Below are positions 38,413 to 51,370 of a stretch of DNA of 64,000 nucleotides, one piece after another (position 1 is the stretch's first letter; each line of letters begins with the position of its first letter). The translations under genes were made by a program, and so were the position numbers. The notes below the pieces were generated by a model, which saw only the letters and a program-made list of their open reading frames with translations, was not told where the DNA came from and ran no database searches. This DNA comes from JANQOH01 sp965243325 (GTDB lineage: Bacteria; Pseudomonadota; Alphaproteobacteria; UBA7887): NCBI GenBank assembly GCA_965243325.1, contig CBDEUQ010000003.1, forward strand, positions 3,100,001 through 3,164,000, given 5' to 3'.

Positions 38413-38860
38413 CTACACTCTGCCGCTGATCTTCACGTGGGCGGCGCCGGCGATTGCACGTACGAGAACGCGCGCCTTCCAGTTCACCGCGGACGGTGCA
38501 CGTGCGGCGGCCGCCGTCATGTCGCCGGTACGTTTTTCTGCCGCCGCCCTGGCGCATAGTCGCGCCGCCATCGACATCGGTCGCATGAAACTGTCCGACC
38601 CCACGGGCGCACTCCATTCTTCAATGCCGACTGACAGTCGAGCGCTTCCGCTCCACCCCCGACGGCGACATCCGACCGAAGCCCGCCGGGACCCGCGAGG
38701 CGGTCTCCGGTCGCACTGTCCGCGAGCTACGCCCGGCGTGCGACGACAGCATCCTCCCTCCGTGGCGCCCGTCGCGCGAGTCGGCGCCATCCCCGACCCG
38801 GACGGCATCGGCGTTGTTTCCAGGGCTTGCAGGACGAGCAGGTGTTACAACCCGGTCGGT
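38413..38860. other. gap without a recognisable gene
   Basis: About 450 bp between the PIN remnant and the leader of the PLP enzyme gene. The minus strand is open in the same frame as the PIN remnant, but the translated sequence is arginine- and alanine-rich and does not match a PIN N-terminus. The plus strand likewise gives only low-quality frames. I see no repeat or promoter worth reporting; it is probably decayed island DNA. Confidence 0.5.
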
Positions 38861-38861
38861 T

Positions 38862-38915
38862 GCGGAAGAGGGCTGCACGACACGCTCGCCGGGACGGGTC
38901 CGCGCCCTCTTCTGC
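38862..38915 (+). promoter_or_regulatory. long stem-loop in the leader of the PLP-enzyme gene
   Basis: GCGGAAGAGGGC (38862-38873) can pair with GCCCTCTTCTGC (38904-38915): 12 pairs with one G-U, closing a 30-nt loop that has a small GGAC/GTCC helix of its own. It ends 45 bp before the ATG at 38961 and ahead of its AGGAGGT site. There is no T-run, so it is not an ordinary terminator. It may be a leader structure that controls expression; it does not match a riboswitch class I can name. Confidence 0.4.
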
Positions 38916-38960
38916 CGCCGGCGCGCCGTCCCGCGGACGTTCCAACGACAGGAGGTCGCA

Positions 38961-40253
38961 ATGTCAGAAGCGAAGTCATTTCGCCGGACCCGTGTCGGCG
39001 ATCGTACCCTGCACCCCGCCACGCAGATGATTTCGTATGGATACGATCCCTCGATGTCCGAGGGCGCCGTCAAGCCTCCGGTGTTTCTCACCTCGACATT
39101 CGCCTTTCGGTCGGCGGAAGAAGGGGCCGATTTCTTCGATGTGGTCGCGGGCCGCAAGCCCGAGCCGCAGGACGGCGGCGCCGGCGGTCTGGTGTACAGC
39201 CGCTTCAACCATCCCAATACGGAAATCGTCGAGGACAGACTGGCGCTGCTCGACGGCGCGGAAAGCGCCTTGCTGACGGCCTCGGGCATGGCGGCGATCG
39301 GCGGGGTGTTCCTGACGCTGACCCGCCCGGGCGACGCCGTCGTCTATTACACGCCGCTCTATGGCGGCACGGACACCTTGCTGACCAAGGTGATGACCGC
39401 CTGGGGGGTGCGATCCGTCCCGTTCGTCGATGGATTGTCGGAAACGGCGCTCATCCACGCGCTCGAAACCGCAGCGGGCCTGGGTCCGGTGAAGATGCTG
39501 TACCTGGAAACCCCGGCGAACCCCACCAATGCCGTCATCGATCTCGCCATGACGCGGCGGGCGGTCGACCGATGGTCGCGAACGGCCAGCCGGCGCCCGA
39601 TCATCGTCTGCGACAACACCATGCTGGGGCCGGTTTTCCAGAAACCGATCGGACTCGGCACCGATATCTGCATCTACTCGCTGACCAAATACGTCGGCGG
39701 GCACAGCGACCTGATTGCCGGCGGCATCACGGGCTCCCGCGAACTCCTGAAACCCATCCGCCTCACCCGCGGCGCCTTCGGTTTTCAACTCGATCCCCAC
39801 TCGTCCTGGATGCTTTCCAGGTCGCTGGAGACCCTGTCCCTGCGGATGGAAAGGGCCGCCCGGTCCGGGTCGCGGGTGGCGGCGTGGCTGGCCCGCAACT
39901 CCATCGTTCCCTGCCGGGTGCTGCACCCGGAGCATGCCGAAGACCCGAAGGAGGCCGAGGTATTCGCGGCGCAATGCACCGGGCCCGGATCGACGTTCTC
40001 GTTCGTGATCGACGACGACCGCTCGCTCGCCTTTCGCATCCTGAACGAGTTGAGCCTGTTCAAGCTCGCCGTCAGCCTCGGCGGTACGGAGTCGCTGGCC
40101 TGTCATCCGGCTTCCACGACCCATTCCGGCGTGCCGCCGGAAACGCGCCGCGCCGCCGGCATAACCGACGGCCTCATCCGGCTCTCGATCGGACTGGAGC
40201 ACCCCGAAGACCTCATCGAGGATTTGCGACAGGCCTTTACCAAGGCGGTGTAG
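38961..40253 (+). CDS. cystathionine gamma-synthase family PLP enzyme (methionine gamma-lyase-like)
   Basis: A 430-residue fold-type I PLP enzyme of sulfur amino acid metabolism. The PLP lysine is K243 in YSLTKYVGGHSD. YSRFNHPNTEIVEDRLALLDGAE, SGMAAI, YYTPLYGGTDTL and ETPANPTNAVID are standard Cys/Met-metabolism family motifs, and Asp218 in VCDNT contacts the PLP nitrogen. LSVSLGG-type C-terminal sequence appears as LAVSLGGTESLACHPAS. The ATG at 38961 has an excellent AGGAGGT site. Members with this extended N-terminus include methionine gamma-lyases and related enzymes, so gamma-elimination is likely but not proved. It sits alone inside the accessory region with a strong stem-loop leader. 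Confidence 0.88.
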   Translation: MSEAKSFRRTRVGDRTLHPATQMISYGYDPSMSEGAVKPPVFLTSTFAFRSAEEGADFFDVVAGRKPEPQDGGAGGLVYSRFNHPNTEIVEDRLALLDGAESALLTASGMAAIGGVFLTLTRPGDAVVYYTPLYGGTDTLLTKVMTAWGVRSVPFVDGLSETALIHALETAAGLGPVKMLYLETPANPTNAVIDLAMTRRAVDRWSRTASRRPIIVCDNTMLGPVFQKPIGLGTDICIYSLTKYVGGHSDLIAGGITGSRELLKPIRLTRGAFGFQLDPHSSWMLSRSLETLSLRMERAARSGSRVAAWLARNSIVPCRVLHPEHAEDPKEAEVFAAQCTGPGSTFSFVIDDDRSLAFRILNELSLFKLAVSLGGTESLACHPASTTHSGVPPETRRAAGITDGLIRLSIGLEHPEDLIEDLRQAFTKAV

Positions 40254-40642
40254 CGCGCGTCGTCACGAGCGAGACAGACGCCGCATTGCAGGTCGAAATC
40301 GCACGGGTTGCCACGTAGCGCCGACCGCTGTCCAATCTACCCGCCGGACAACGCCGGGAACTCCGCGCGCGCACGTGTGAGCGCCTCCGGAACACTTGCG
40401 GAGCGAGTGGCCAAACCGCCCGATGTCGGCGGGCGGGCACCCCGGTCAGCCGGCGGGAAGTCGGTCGAGCGGCGAAAGCCGGCGTTCGCCGCAGTCGATT
40501 GACAAGGGAGGCGTCCACCAACAGATTGCCGAACTCGGCATCCAATCGCGCCCGGTGACTGTCACCGGCCGTTTCCCGGCAGGCAGCCCGCTTAAGGACC
40601 TCGACAAGCGATCGGTCGGCGACGGCACGGAGGGTTGAACGC
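40254..40642. other. gap upstream of the Nudix gene, with operator-like palindrome
   Basis: A 389-bp stretch without a convincing gene. Both strands are open in places, but the predicted peptides have no recognisable features. The one clear signal is the palindrome at 40552-40568. TTGACA occurs at 40499-40504 but without a -10 box at the right distance. GC falls from left to right towards the Nudix gene. Confidence 0.5.
40552..40568. promoter_or_regulatory. perfect 17-bp palindrome, candidate operator
   Basis: CCGGTGAC-T-GTCACCGG, an eight-base inverted repeat around one central base, lies 75 bp upstream of the Nudix-like gene. The form fits a dimeric repressor site. No regulator gene lies next to it. 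Confidence 0.45.
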
Positions 40643-41716
40643 ATGATGGCGCTCGTCGATTGGATCGGGCAGTTCTGGTCTCTCGTCTTCAGGATCGAAA
40701 CTGCGGGGGCCATCGTCGTGGGCATAGCGACCGCCGTCGTGCTCGCGTCTACGAGAGCCGTCTGGGGCAAGTTGATTCCCGCCTTACGCAAGTTCCAGCA
40801 ACCCAGATGGAAGAAATACAGCCTGGAGCGTTTGAAGCTCTATAATTCAAGCGAAATTTTCGCTGGAAATTGCGAGCTGATCGATGTCTTGAATGAACAG
40901 CCTGTGCTCCAGCCAACCGACGAAATGTGGTTCGATGTGGAAGGACTGGACGACAACAGATACAGGAAGGAGCTGCATGCCAGGAAAAACACCAATGACT
41001 ACATTGCCGTGTACCGTGAATCGGGAAATATTGACTGGAATTCCGATCCCGCGCACATTTCCTATCAAACAATCCAGTATTCCAAGTTGCTTGCACTGAT
41101 CGAAAATGGAGAACGACCGATCAGCATAAGCTGCGGAGCGTTGCTTGTCTGCAACGAAAGCGGAAAGATGCTGCTTCACGAACGAGCCGAGTATCTGGCT
41201 ACCTATGCAGGATTGCTCCACATCTTCGGTGGGAGACTGCTTGGCGAACATCACGGAAACGACCGGCACGACGGGAGCTGCTGGGCAGCGATGGCAAGAG
41301 AGGTTCACGAGGAAACCAAGATCGAAGGCTTCGAGACGAGGCGTTACGAGACGGGCGCGTATCCAATCTATGTGGGCAGGGAACTCGGTGGAAATGGGGG
41401 TTTCGAATGGCTGCAAATCTGCTTTTTGGGAGTGCCGGTAACGGAAGAGCAGCGCCTTTCCGCCATGGCCAAAAACAGATTGCACTGGGAAGGGAATGTG
41501 CTGTCATACAATTTCGAAGAATTGGACAAGTGGTTCTGCGATCCAAAAAAATATGTGCCTTCGGGGCTTCTTCAGATACTGTGTTGGCTGGAAATGGGTG
41601 CGCCGGGCCTGGATCGAAGGTGGCGAAGGCACGTGAAAAAATGGAAGGGCGCCAGAGCGGCAACGGGAAAAGGCGGCGACCTCGTCAGTACCTGGCGCGA
41701 AATTGAACGCCGGTAG
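40643..41716 (+). CDS. membrane-anchored Nudix-like protein with degenerate Nudix box
   Basis: A 357-residue protein with one hydrophobic segment near residues 16-36 (IETAGAIVVGIATAVVLAST), then a basic stretch, then a soluble domain. A Nudix-like motif spans 205-227: G, five residues, G211, seven residues, then REVHEETKI. Compared with the canonical G-x5-E-x7-REUxEExGU box, the first Glu is Gly and the late Gly is Lys, but the metal-binding core REVHEE is intact. The preceding ISCGALLVCNESGKMLLHERAEY matches the first Nudix strands. Hydrolysis of a nucleoside diphosphate derivative is possible but uncertain. The GC content is well below its neighbours, which points to transfer. RBS GGAGGG precedes the ATG. 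Confidence 0.6.
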   Translation: MMALVDWIGQFWSLVFRIETAGAIVVGIATAVVLASTRAVWGKLIPALRKFQQPRWKKYSLERLKLYNSSEIFAGNCELIDVLNEQPVLQPTDEMWFDVEGLDDNRYRKELHARKNTNDYIAVYRESGNIDWNSDPAHISYQTIQYSKLLALIENGERPISISCGALLVCNESGKMLLHERAEYLATYAGLLHIFGGRLLGEHHGNDRHDGSCWAAMAREVHEETKIEGFETRRYETGAYPIYVGRELGGNGGFEWLQICFLGVPVTEEQRLSAMAKNRLHWEGNVLSYNFEELDKWFCDPKKYVPSGLLQILCWLEMGAPGLDRRWRRHVKKWKGARAATGKGGDLVSTWREIERR

Positions 41717-42093
41717 CGAAGGGTGCGGGGCCGGGCGGTTGGTCGTAAAACTGCCCGGTGACCCTGTCGCGAGCCGTCAGTTTGGAGTGGGCTCCTGGAG
41801 CCGGACAGTTCCTGGCGGCAGTGTTGACCGGGGTTTCTCCTCGTAGCGGTCGCGGCTCAGGTAACCGATCACGGCGACGTTTCTGCCGTCGACTTCGCCC
41901 GGCCGAGCCGCTCCGCTGGATCGTTCTTCGAGCAGACGGCGGGCCTCCGGCGCGTCTGCCGAAATATCATGCGCGCAAGTATCCCGTCGAATGCGACCCA
42001 CCGGTCGACCGGGACGGGTCAGAAAAGCTCGAACGTTGCGCGGAAAAACTCCGCTGGTGCGCCCGTTCTCCGCGTGACCGCTCCCCTTGCCCC
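41717..42093. other. gap after the Nudix gene, with a stem-loop at 41731-41758
   Basis: A 377-bp convergent gap. Fourteen bases after the Nudix stop, CCGGGCGGTT (41731-41740) pairs with AACTGCCCGG (41749-41758) with one G-U pair and an eight-base loop. This is a plausible transcription end for the Nudix gene, but there is no T-run. The rest is GC-rich; on the minus strand a frame ending at 41777 reads somewhat like protein but lacks a start and any family resemblance, so it is not called. Confidence 0.45.
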
Positions 42094-43260
42094 TCAATAC
42101 GACTTCGGCAGGTCGAGGGCGCGTTCGGCGATGTGGCTCAGGATCAACTGTTCGGAGACCGGCGCTAGGCGGGTGATCCACACCTCGCGCATGAAGCGCT
42201 CGACGTCGAACTCGGCGGCATAGCCGAAGCCGCCGTGGGCGAACACGGCGCGCTCGCAGGCGCGGTAGCCGGCGCGGCTGCCGAGCAGCTTGGCGGCGTT
42301 CGCCTCCACCCCGCACGGCTCGCCGGCGTCGTAGAGGCGCGCCGCCTCGAAGACCATCAGCTCGGCCGCGGCCAGCTCGGCCCAGCTCTCGGCCAGCGGG
42401 TGCTGGACCCCCTGGTTCATGCCGATGGGGCGCCCGAACACCACGCGCTCGCGCGCATACGCCGCGGCGCGTTCGAGCGCCACGCGGCCGATGCCGACGC
42501 CCTCCGCGCCGACGAGGATGCGTTCGGGGTTGAGGCCGTGCAGCAGATAGCGAAAGCCCCTGCCCTCGTCGCCGATGCGGTCCGCCGCCGGCACCCGCAG
42601 GCCGTCGATGAACAGCTCGTTCGAATCGACCGCGTGGCGGCCCATCTTGCCGATCTCGCGCACGTCCACGGCGCCGCGGTCGAGGTCGGCGTAGAACAGG
42701 CTCAGCCCGTCCGCCGGCCGCTCGCACTCCTCGACGGGGGTCGTGCGCGCGAGGATCAGGACCTTGTCGGCCACCTGCGCCGTCGACGTCCACACCTTGC
42801 GGCCGTCGATGACGTAACCGTTGCCGGACCGCCGCGCCCGCGTCTTCACCCGCGTCGTATCCAGGCCGGCGTCGGGCTCGGTGACGGCGAAGCACGCCTT
42901 CTCGCGGCCGGCGATCAACGGCGGCAGGAAGCGGCGGCGCTGGTCCTCGCTGCCGAAGACGACGATCGGCATGGGACCGAAGATGTTCATGTGAATCGCC
43001 GAGCAACCGCTCATCGCCGCGCCGGAGGCGGCGACGGTGCGCATCATCAGCGCCGCCTCGGTGACGCCGAGGCCGGCGCCGCCCACGTCCTCGGGCATGG
43101 CGACGCCGAGCCAGCCGCCGGCGGCCAGCGCCGCGTGGAAGTCGTGCGGAAACGTCCCCGTCGCCTCGCGCTCACGCCAGTAGGCGGCGTCGAACCGGTC
43201 GCAGACGCGCGCCACCGCCTCGACGATGCGCCGGCGCTCGGGCGTCAGGGCGAGGCTCAT
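42094..43260 (-). CDS. acyl-CoA dehydrogenase family protein
   Basis: A 388-residue FAD enzyme that oxidises acyl-CoA thioesters. The family domains are in order: an N-terminal helical domain (PHDFHAALAAGGWLGVAMPEDVGG), the beta domain with CFAVTEPDAGLDTTRVKTRA and KVWTSTAQVADKVLILART, and the C-terminal helical domain with ERAAAYARERVVFGRPIGMNQGVQ and FAHGGFGYAAEFDVERFMRE. The Glu in the last motif lies in the region that supplies the catalytic base in many members. Substrate chain cannot be told. The start is the ATG at 43260, and msrB lies 19 bp upstream on the same strand, so the two may be cotranscribed. Confidence 0.92.
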   Translation of the reverse strand: MSLALTPERRRIVEAVARVCDRFDAAYWREREATGTFPHDFHAALAAGGWLGVAMPEDVGGAGLGVTEAALMMRTVAASGAAMSGCSAIHMNIFGPMPIVVFGSEDQRRRFLPPLIAGREKACFAVTEPDAGLDTTRVKTRARRSGNGYVIDGRKVWTSTAQVADKVLILARTTPVEECERPADGLSLFYADLDRGAVDVREIGKMGRHAVDSNELFIDGLRVPAADRIGDEGRGFRYLLHGLNPERILVGAEGVGIGRVALERAAAYARERVVFGRPIGMNQGVQHPLAESWAELAAAELMVFEAARLYDAGEPCGVEANAAKLLGSRAGYRACERAVFAHGGFGYAAEFDVERFMREVWITRLAPVSEQLILSHIAERALDLPKSY

Positions 43261-43279
43261 GGCCGCGTGAGCGGCGCCC

Positions 43280-43690
43280 TCACGCGTCTTCCGGCCGATG
43301 CTTCAACGACGCCGAGTTGAGGCAGTAGCGAAGGCCCGTCGGCGCCGGTCCGTCGTCGAACACGTGGCCGAGATGGGCGTCGCAGCGGGCGCACAGCACC
43401 TCGGTGCGGACCATGCCCCACGAGGTGTCGCGCGCCGTCGCCACCGCCGCCTGGTCGAGCGGCCGGGTGAAGCTGGGCCAGCCGGTGCCCGAATCGTACT
43501 TGTCGGCGGCGGCGAACAACGGCGTCCCGCAACAGATGCAGGCATATGTGCCGGGCGCCTTGCTGTTCCAGTAGGCGCCGGTGAAGGCGCGCTCGGTGCC
43601 GCCCCGGCGCGCCACGTCGTACTGCTCGCGCGTCAGCCGCCGCCGCCACTCGGCGTCGCTTCTCGCGATCTTGCCGCCTCCGTCCGCCAT
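43280..43690 (-). CDS. msrB: peptide-methionine (R)-S-oxide reductase MsrB
   Basis: A 136-residue repair enzyme reducing R-methionine sulfoxide in proteins. Two CxxC zinc sites are visible, YACICCGTPLF and LCARCDAHLGHVF, together with the catalytic selenol-type Cys position in LRYCLNSASL. SGTGWPSFTRPL and TERAFTGAYWNSK are further family motifs. The length and single-domain form are typical for proteobacteria. It precedes the acyl-CoA dehydrogenase gene by 19 bp on the minus strand and follows the groEL terminator, so it probably has its own promoter in the 73-bp gap. Confidence 0.96.
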   Translation of the reverse strand: MADGGGKIARSDAEWRRRLTREQYDVARRGGTERAFTGAYWNSKAPGTYACICCGTPLFAAADKYDSGTGWPSFTRPLDQAAVATARDTSWGMVRTEVLCARCDAHLGHVFDDGPAPTGLRYCLNSASLKHRPEDA

Positions 43691-43763
43691 GACCGTCCCT
43701 CCGCCCTTCGCCGCGCGTCATCCGGCCACGCCGGACGCGCGGCGTCAAGCGCGCGGCACACAA

Positions 43764-43796
43764 GAAAAACCCCGGGGCGCTGAAAGCGCTCCGGGG
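43764..43796 (-). terminator. rho-independent terminator of groESL
   Basis: On the minus strand CCCCGGAGCGCT pairs with AGCGCCCCGGGG around a TTTC loop (43770-43796), followed by TTTTTC. It is 40 bp after the groEL stop. One mismatch or wobble in a 12-bp stem. Confidence 0.85.
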
Positions 43797-43835
43797 CCAG
43801 TTCAGGGAGGAAAGAAGTAAGGCTTCGCGGGCGGG

Positions 43836-45479
<1,644 letters not shown>

Positions 45480-45499
45480 GGTTCGTGTGTCTCCCTCGC

Positions 45500-45817
45500 T
45501 CAGGCGGCTTTCTTGGCGTCGTCGGCGTCATCCTCGAGCACGCCCATGACGTCGGACTCCTTCATGATAATCAGCTCTTCGCCGTCGAGCGTGACCTCCG
45601 TGCCCGACCACTTGCCGAACAGGATGCGGTCGCCCACGTTGACGTCGAGCGCGACCAGCGCGCCGCTCTCGTCGCGGGCGCCCGGGCCGGCGGCGAGGAT
45701 CTCGCCCTGGCTCGGCTTCTCCTTGGCGGTGTCGGGAATGATGATGCCGCCGGCGGACCGATCGTCCTCCTCCAGGCGGCGGACCAGCACGCGGTCGTGC
45801 AAAGGCCGGAATTTCAT
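45500..45817 (-). CDS. groES: 10-kDa co-chaperonin GroES
   Basis: The 105-residue lid of the GroEL chamber. MKFRPLHDRVLVRRLEEDDRSAGGIIIPDTAKEKPSQG includes the mobile loop that docks on GroEL; VGDRILFGKWSGTEV and LIIMKESDVMGVLE are typical. A short acidic and lysine-rich tail extends beyond the usual C-terminus. The ATG at 45817 is chosen; the frame remains open upstream but that part covers the CIRCE operator. Regulated by HrcA through the CIRCE element at 45871-45897, judged from the operator only; hrcA is not in the window. Confidence 0.97.
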   Translation of the reverse strand: MKFRPLHDRVLVRRLEEDDRSAGGIIIPDTAKEKPSQGEILAAGPGARDESGALVALDVNVGDRILFGKWSGTEVTLDGEELIIMKESDVMGVLEDDADDAKKAA

Positions 45818-45870
45818 TGCGCCTCGTTCCTCTTCGCTGTCGTTGCCGTGCGCCCTCGCCGGGCGCGTTG

Positions 45871-45897
45871 TTGGCACTCACCGTCGGCGAGTGCCAA
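45871..45897 (-). promoter_or_regulatory. CIRCE operator of groESL
   Basis: TTGGCACTC, nine spacer bases, GAGTGCCAA: a perfect nine-base inverted repeat with the CIRCE layout, differing from the textbook arm at the third base (G for A). It lies between the promoter and the groES start and should bind HrcA. Confidence 0.92.
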
Positions 45898-45910
45898 CGA
45901 ACTGCGGTGC

Positions 45911-45939
45911 GATATGGGCCGCGCCCGCGCGCCTGTCAA
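45911..45939 (-). promoter_or_regulatory. sigma70-type promoter of groESL
   Basis: On the minus strand a perfect TTGACA (45934-45939) is followed after 17 bp by CATATC (45911-45916). The CIRCE element overlaps the expected transcription start, as usual for HrcA control. Confidence 0.6.
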
Positions 45940-46087
45940 GAGAATGCCGCCGGTTTTTGACAGCAGCCGCGCCGCCTTGCTGCTATCATGTTGATTTTAT
46001 TCCATAAACATTCCCCAACGGGTTTGCGGCCAGGGTGTGGCGTGCCATGCTGCGGTCCGGTTCGGGCAACGAACGTGCGAGGCCACC

Positions 46088-46366
46088 ATGACCGGAGAAC
46101 GCAAGCGACGCCGCGAACGGCCGCCCGCCGGGTGCCGTCTGGCGACGGCGGAGATCGTGTACCGCATGCCCGATCATCCGCAGTTGCTTCAGACCTACGT
46201 CTGGCAGGGCTGGGACAGCGCGCCGCGCTTCCCGGCACTCTGCAAGTTCCTCGATTTCTGGCGCCGCGAACTCGACGGCGCGCTGCATTCGGTGCGCGTC
46301 GCGTCGCGGGCGCCGGCCCGCGGCGGCCGCCTGCGCCACGCCCGCGTCGAGCTGCGCATCCACTGA
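46088..46366 (+). CDS. usg: Usg-like family protein
   Basis: A 92-residue protein matching the alphaproteobacterial Usg family, once suggested to be associated with phosphoribosylanthranilate isomerase but of unproven function. Typical text is LATAEIVYRMPDHPQLLQTY, then VWQGWDSAPRFPALCKFL and DFWRRELDGALHSVRVA. The ATG at 46088 is chosen because the family start lies there; an upstream ATG at 46037 adds an unrelated stretch. The tryptophan genes sometimes linked to usg are not in the window. It is divergent from groESL. Confidence 0.85.
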   Translation: MTGERKRRRERPPAGCRLATAEIVYRMPDHPQLLQTYVWQGWDSAPRFPALCKFLDFWRRELDGALHSVRVASRAPARGGRLRHARVELRIH

Positions 46367-46443
46367 GGGCGCGACGCGGTTGGACATCGGCGCGGCGCGT
46401 GTGCTAGCGAACGCGTCGACAGCGCGGGAGGCGGCCGTGTGCG

Positions 46444-47391
46444 ATGAACCGGCAGCGTGCGCGCTCCGGTCGCGGCGGCGCGGGACGGAGCGGACAGATT
46501 AGACCTCGCATCGTCCTCGGCGACGTCGCGATAGACCGGATCGTCGAGAGCGACGGGCCGATGTTCGACCCGTTCCGCTTCTATCCCGACTGCACGCCCG
46601 AGGCGCTCGACGCGCACCGCGACTGGCTCGAGCCGCGGTTCGTCGATCCGGCGACGGGTTGGCTCAACATGGTCATGCAGAGCTTCCTCGTGCGCACGCC
46701 GCACCTGACGGTGCTCGTCGACTCGTGCGTCGGCAACCACAAGGAGCGCCGCGTGCGTACCGCGTGGAACATGCGCGACGACGACACGTGGCTCGCCAAT
46801 CTCGCCGCCGCCGGGGTCGCGCCCGAGGACGTCGACTACGTCCTGTGCACGCATCTGCACCCCGACCACGTGGGCTGGAACACGCGCCTCGCGAACGGGC
46901 GCTGGGTGCCGACGTTCCCCAACGCGCGCTATCTCTTCGCGCGCGAGGAGTACGCCTTCTGGAAAGGGAAATCGGCCAAGGACGCACGCAAGTACGACGA
47001 CGGCGCCTTCGCCGACAGCGTCCTGCCGGTGGTCGAGGCGGGCCGGCACGAGCTGGTCGCCGACGACCACGCGCTCGGCGACCATATCCGACTCGAGCCG
47101 TCGCCCGGGCACACGCCGGGCCATGTCAGCATCCGCCTCGCCTCGCGCGGCCGCGAAGCCGTGCTCTCGGGCGACCTCATGCACACCGTCCTGCAGTGCG
47201 TCTATCCCGACTGGTCGTCGGCGGCCTGCTTCGACAAGGCGCAGTCGCGCGCGACGCGCCGCGCCTTCCTCGAGCGCCACTGCGACACCAATGCGCTCGT
47301 CGTGCCGGCGCACTTCCCGGCGCCGACCGCGGGCCGGGTCGTGCGCGCCGGCGACGCCTGGCGCTTCCGCTTCCTCGACGCGGACGGCTGA
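46444..47391 (+). CDS. MBL-fold metallohydrolase (lactonase-like)
   Basis: A 315-residue metallo-beta-lactamase fold enzyme. The dinuclear metal motif HxHxDH is in CTHLHPDHVGW, with further ligands likely in PSPGHTPGH, SGDLMH and VPAHF. Proteins of this group include N-acyl-homoserine lactonases and other lactone or ester hydrolases; the substrate cannot be read. The start at 46444 follows a GGGAGG about ten bases upstream. The hydantoinase/oxoprolinase gene begins five bases after its stop, so they are one operon, and both would open cyclic amide or ester rings. Confidence 0.88.
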   Translation: MNRQRARSGRGGAGRSGQIRPRIVLGDVAIDRIVESDGPMFDPFRFYPDCTPEALDAHRDWLEPRFVDPATGWLNMVMQSFLVRTPHLTVLVDSCVGNHKERRVRTAWNMRDDDTWLANLAAAGVAPEDVDYVLCTHLHPDHVGWNTRLANGRWVPTFPNARYLFAREEYAFWKGKSAKDARKYDDGAFADSVLPVVEAGRHELVADDHALGDHIRLEPSPGHTPGHVSIRLASRGREAVLSGDLMHTVLQCVYPDWSSAACFDKAQSRATRRAFLERHCDTNALVVPAHFPAPTAGRVVRAGDAWRFRFLDADG

Positions 47392-47396
47392 GGGCC

Positions 47397-50997
<3,601 letters not shown>

Positions 50998-51014
<17 letters not shown>

Positions 51015-51207
51015 GGTCGCTTGCGGCCAGGCGGCCGTCGCGCCCCGGCCCGAGTTCGTACTCCACCTTTTGCCCCTCCGACAGTCCGGCGAGGCCCGCC
51101 CGTTCGACGGCGGAAATGTGGACGAAGGCGTCCTTGCCGCCGTCGTCAGGCCGGATAAATCCGAATCCCTTCGTGGAGTCGAACCACTTCACGGTCCCTT
51201 TGGCCAT
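50998..51207 (-). CDS. cold-shock domain protein (CspA family)
   Basis: A 69-residue nucleic-acid chaperone. RNP1-like KGFGFIRPDDGG and RNP2-like DAFVHISAVERAGL are present after MAKGTVKWFDSTKG. The length and the single cold-shock domain fit CspA-like RNA chaperones. A leader of about 105 nt separates it from its probable promoter, as in many cold-shock genes. The stop lies inside the end of the hydantoinase gene, which is transcribed toward it. Confidence 0.95.
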
Positions 51208-51317
51208 TCTCTCGATCCTTGAAAAACACGTCTGCGATGCCCGCGCCTCCTTGCCGGGCACGCGGCCAAAGCCGCACGCCACAGCTCGTTGCGCCGACGG
51301 CAGCGCACGACCCGGAT

Positions 51318-51346
51318 ATGCTATGAATCGGAGGCCGGTGACGCAA
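51318..51346 (-). promoter_or_regulatory. probable promoter of the cold-shock gene
   Basis: On the minus strand TTGCGT (51341-51346) and TAGCAT (51318-51323) are 17 bp apart. The implied leader is about 100 nt, typical of csp genes. Confidence 0.4.
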
Positions 51347-51370
51347 GCTGCGATTTTCCGCTGGCCGAGT

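Noticed and set aside
40237..40791. Minus-strand 184-codon frame across the gap before the Nudix gene
   Set aside because: It overlaps the starts of real genes and has no recognisable motif; the composition is that of a shadow.
41777..42093. Minus-strand coding-like tail after the acyl-CoA dehydrogenase gene
   Set aside because: It reads somewhat like protein, but there is no start codon with a ribosome-binding site and no family resemblance.
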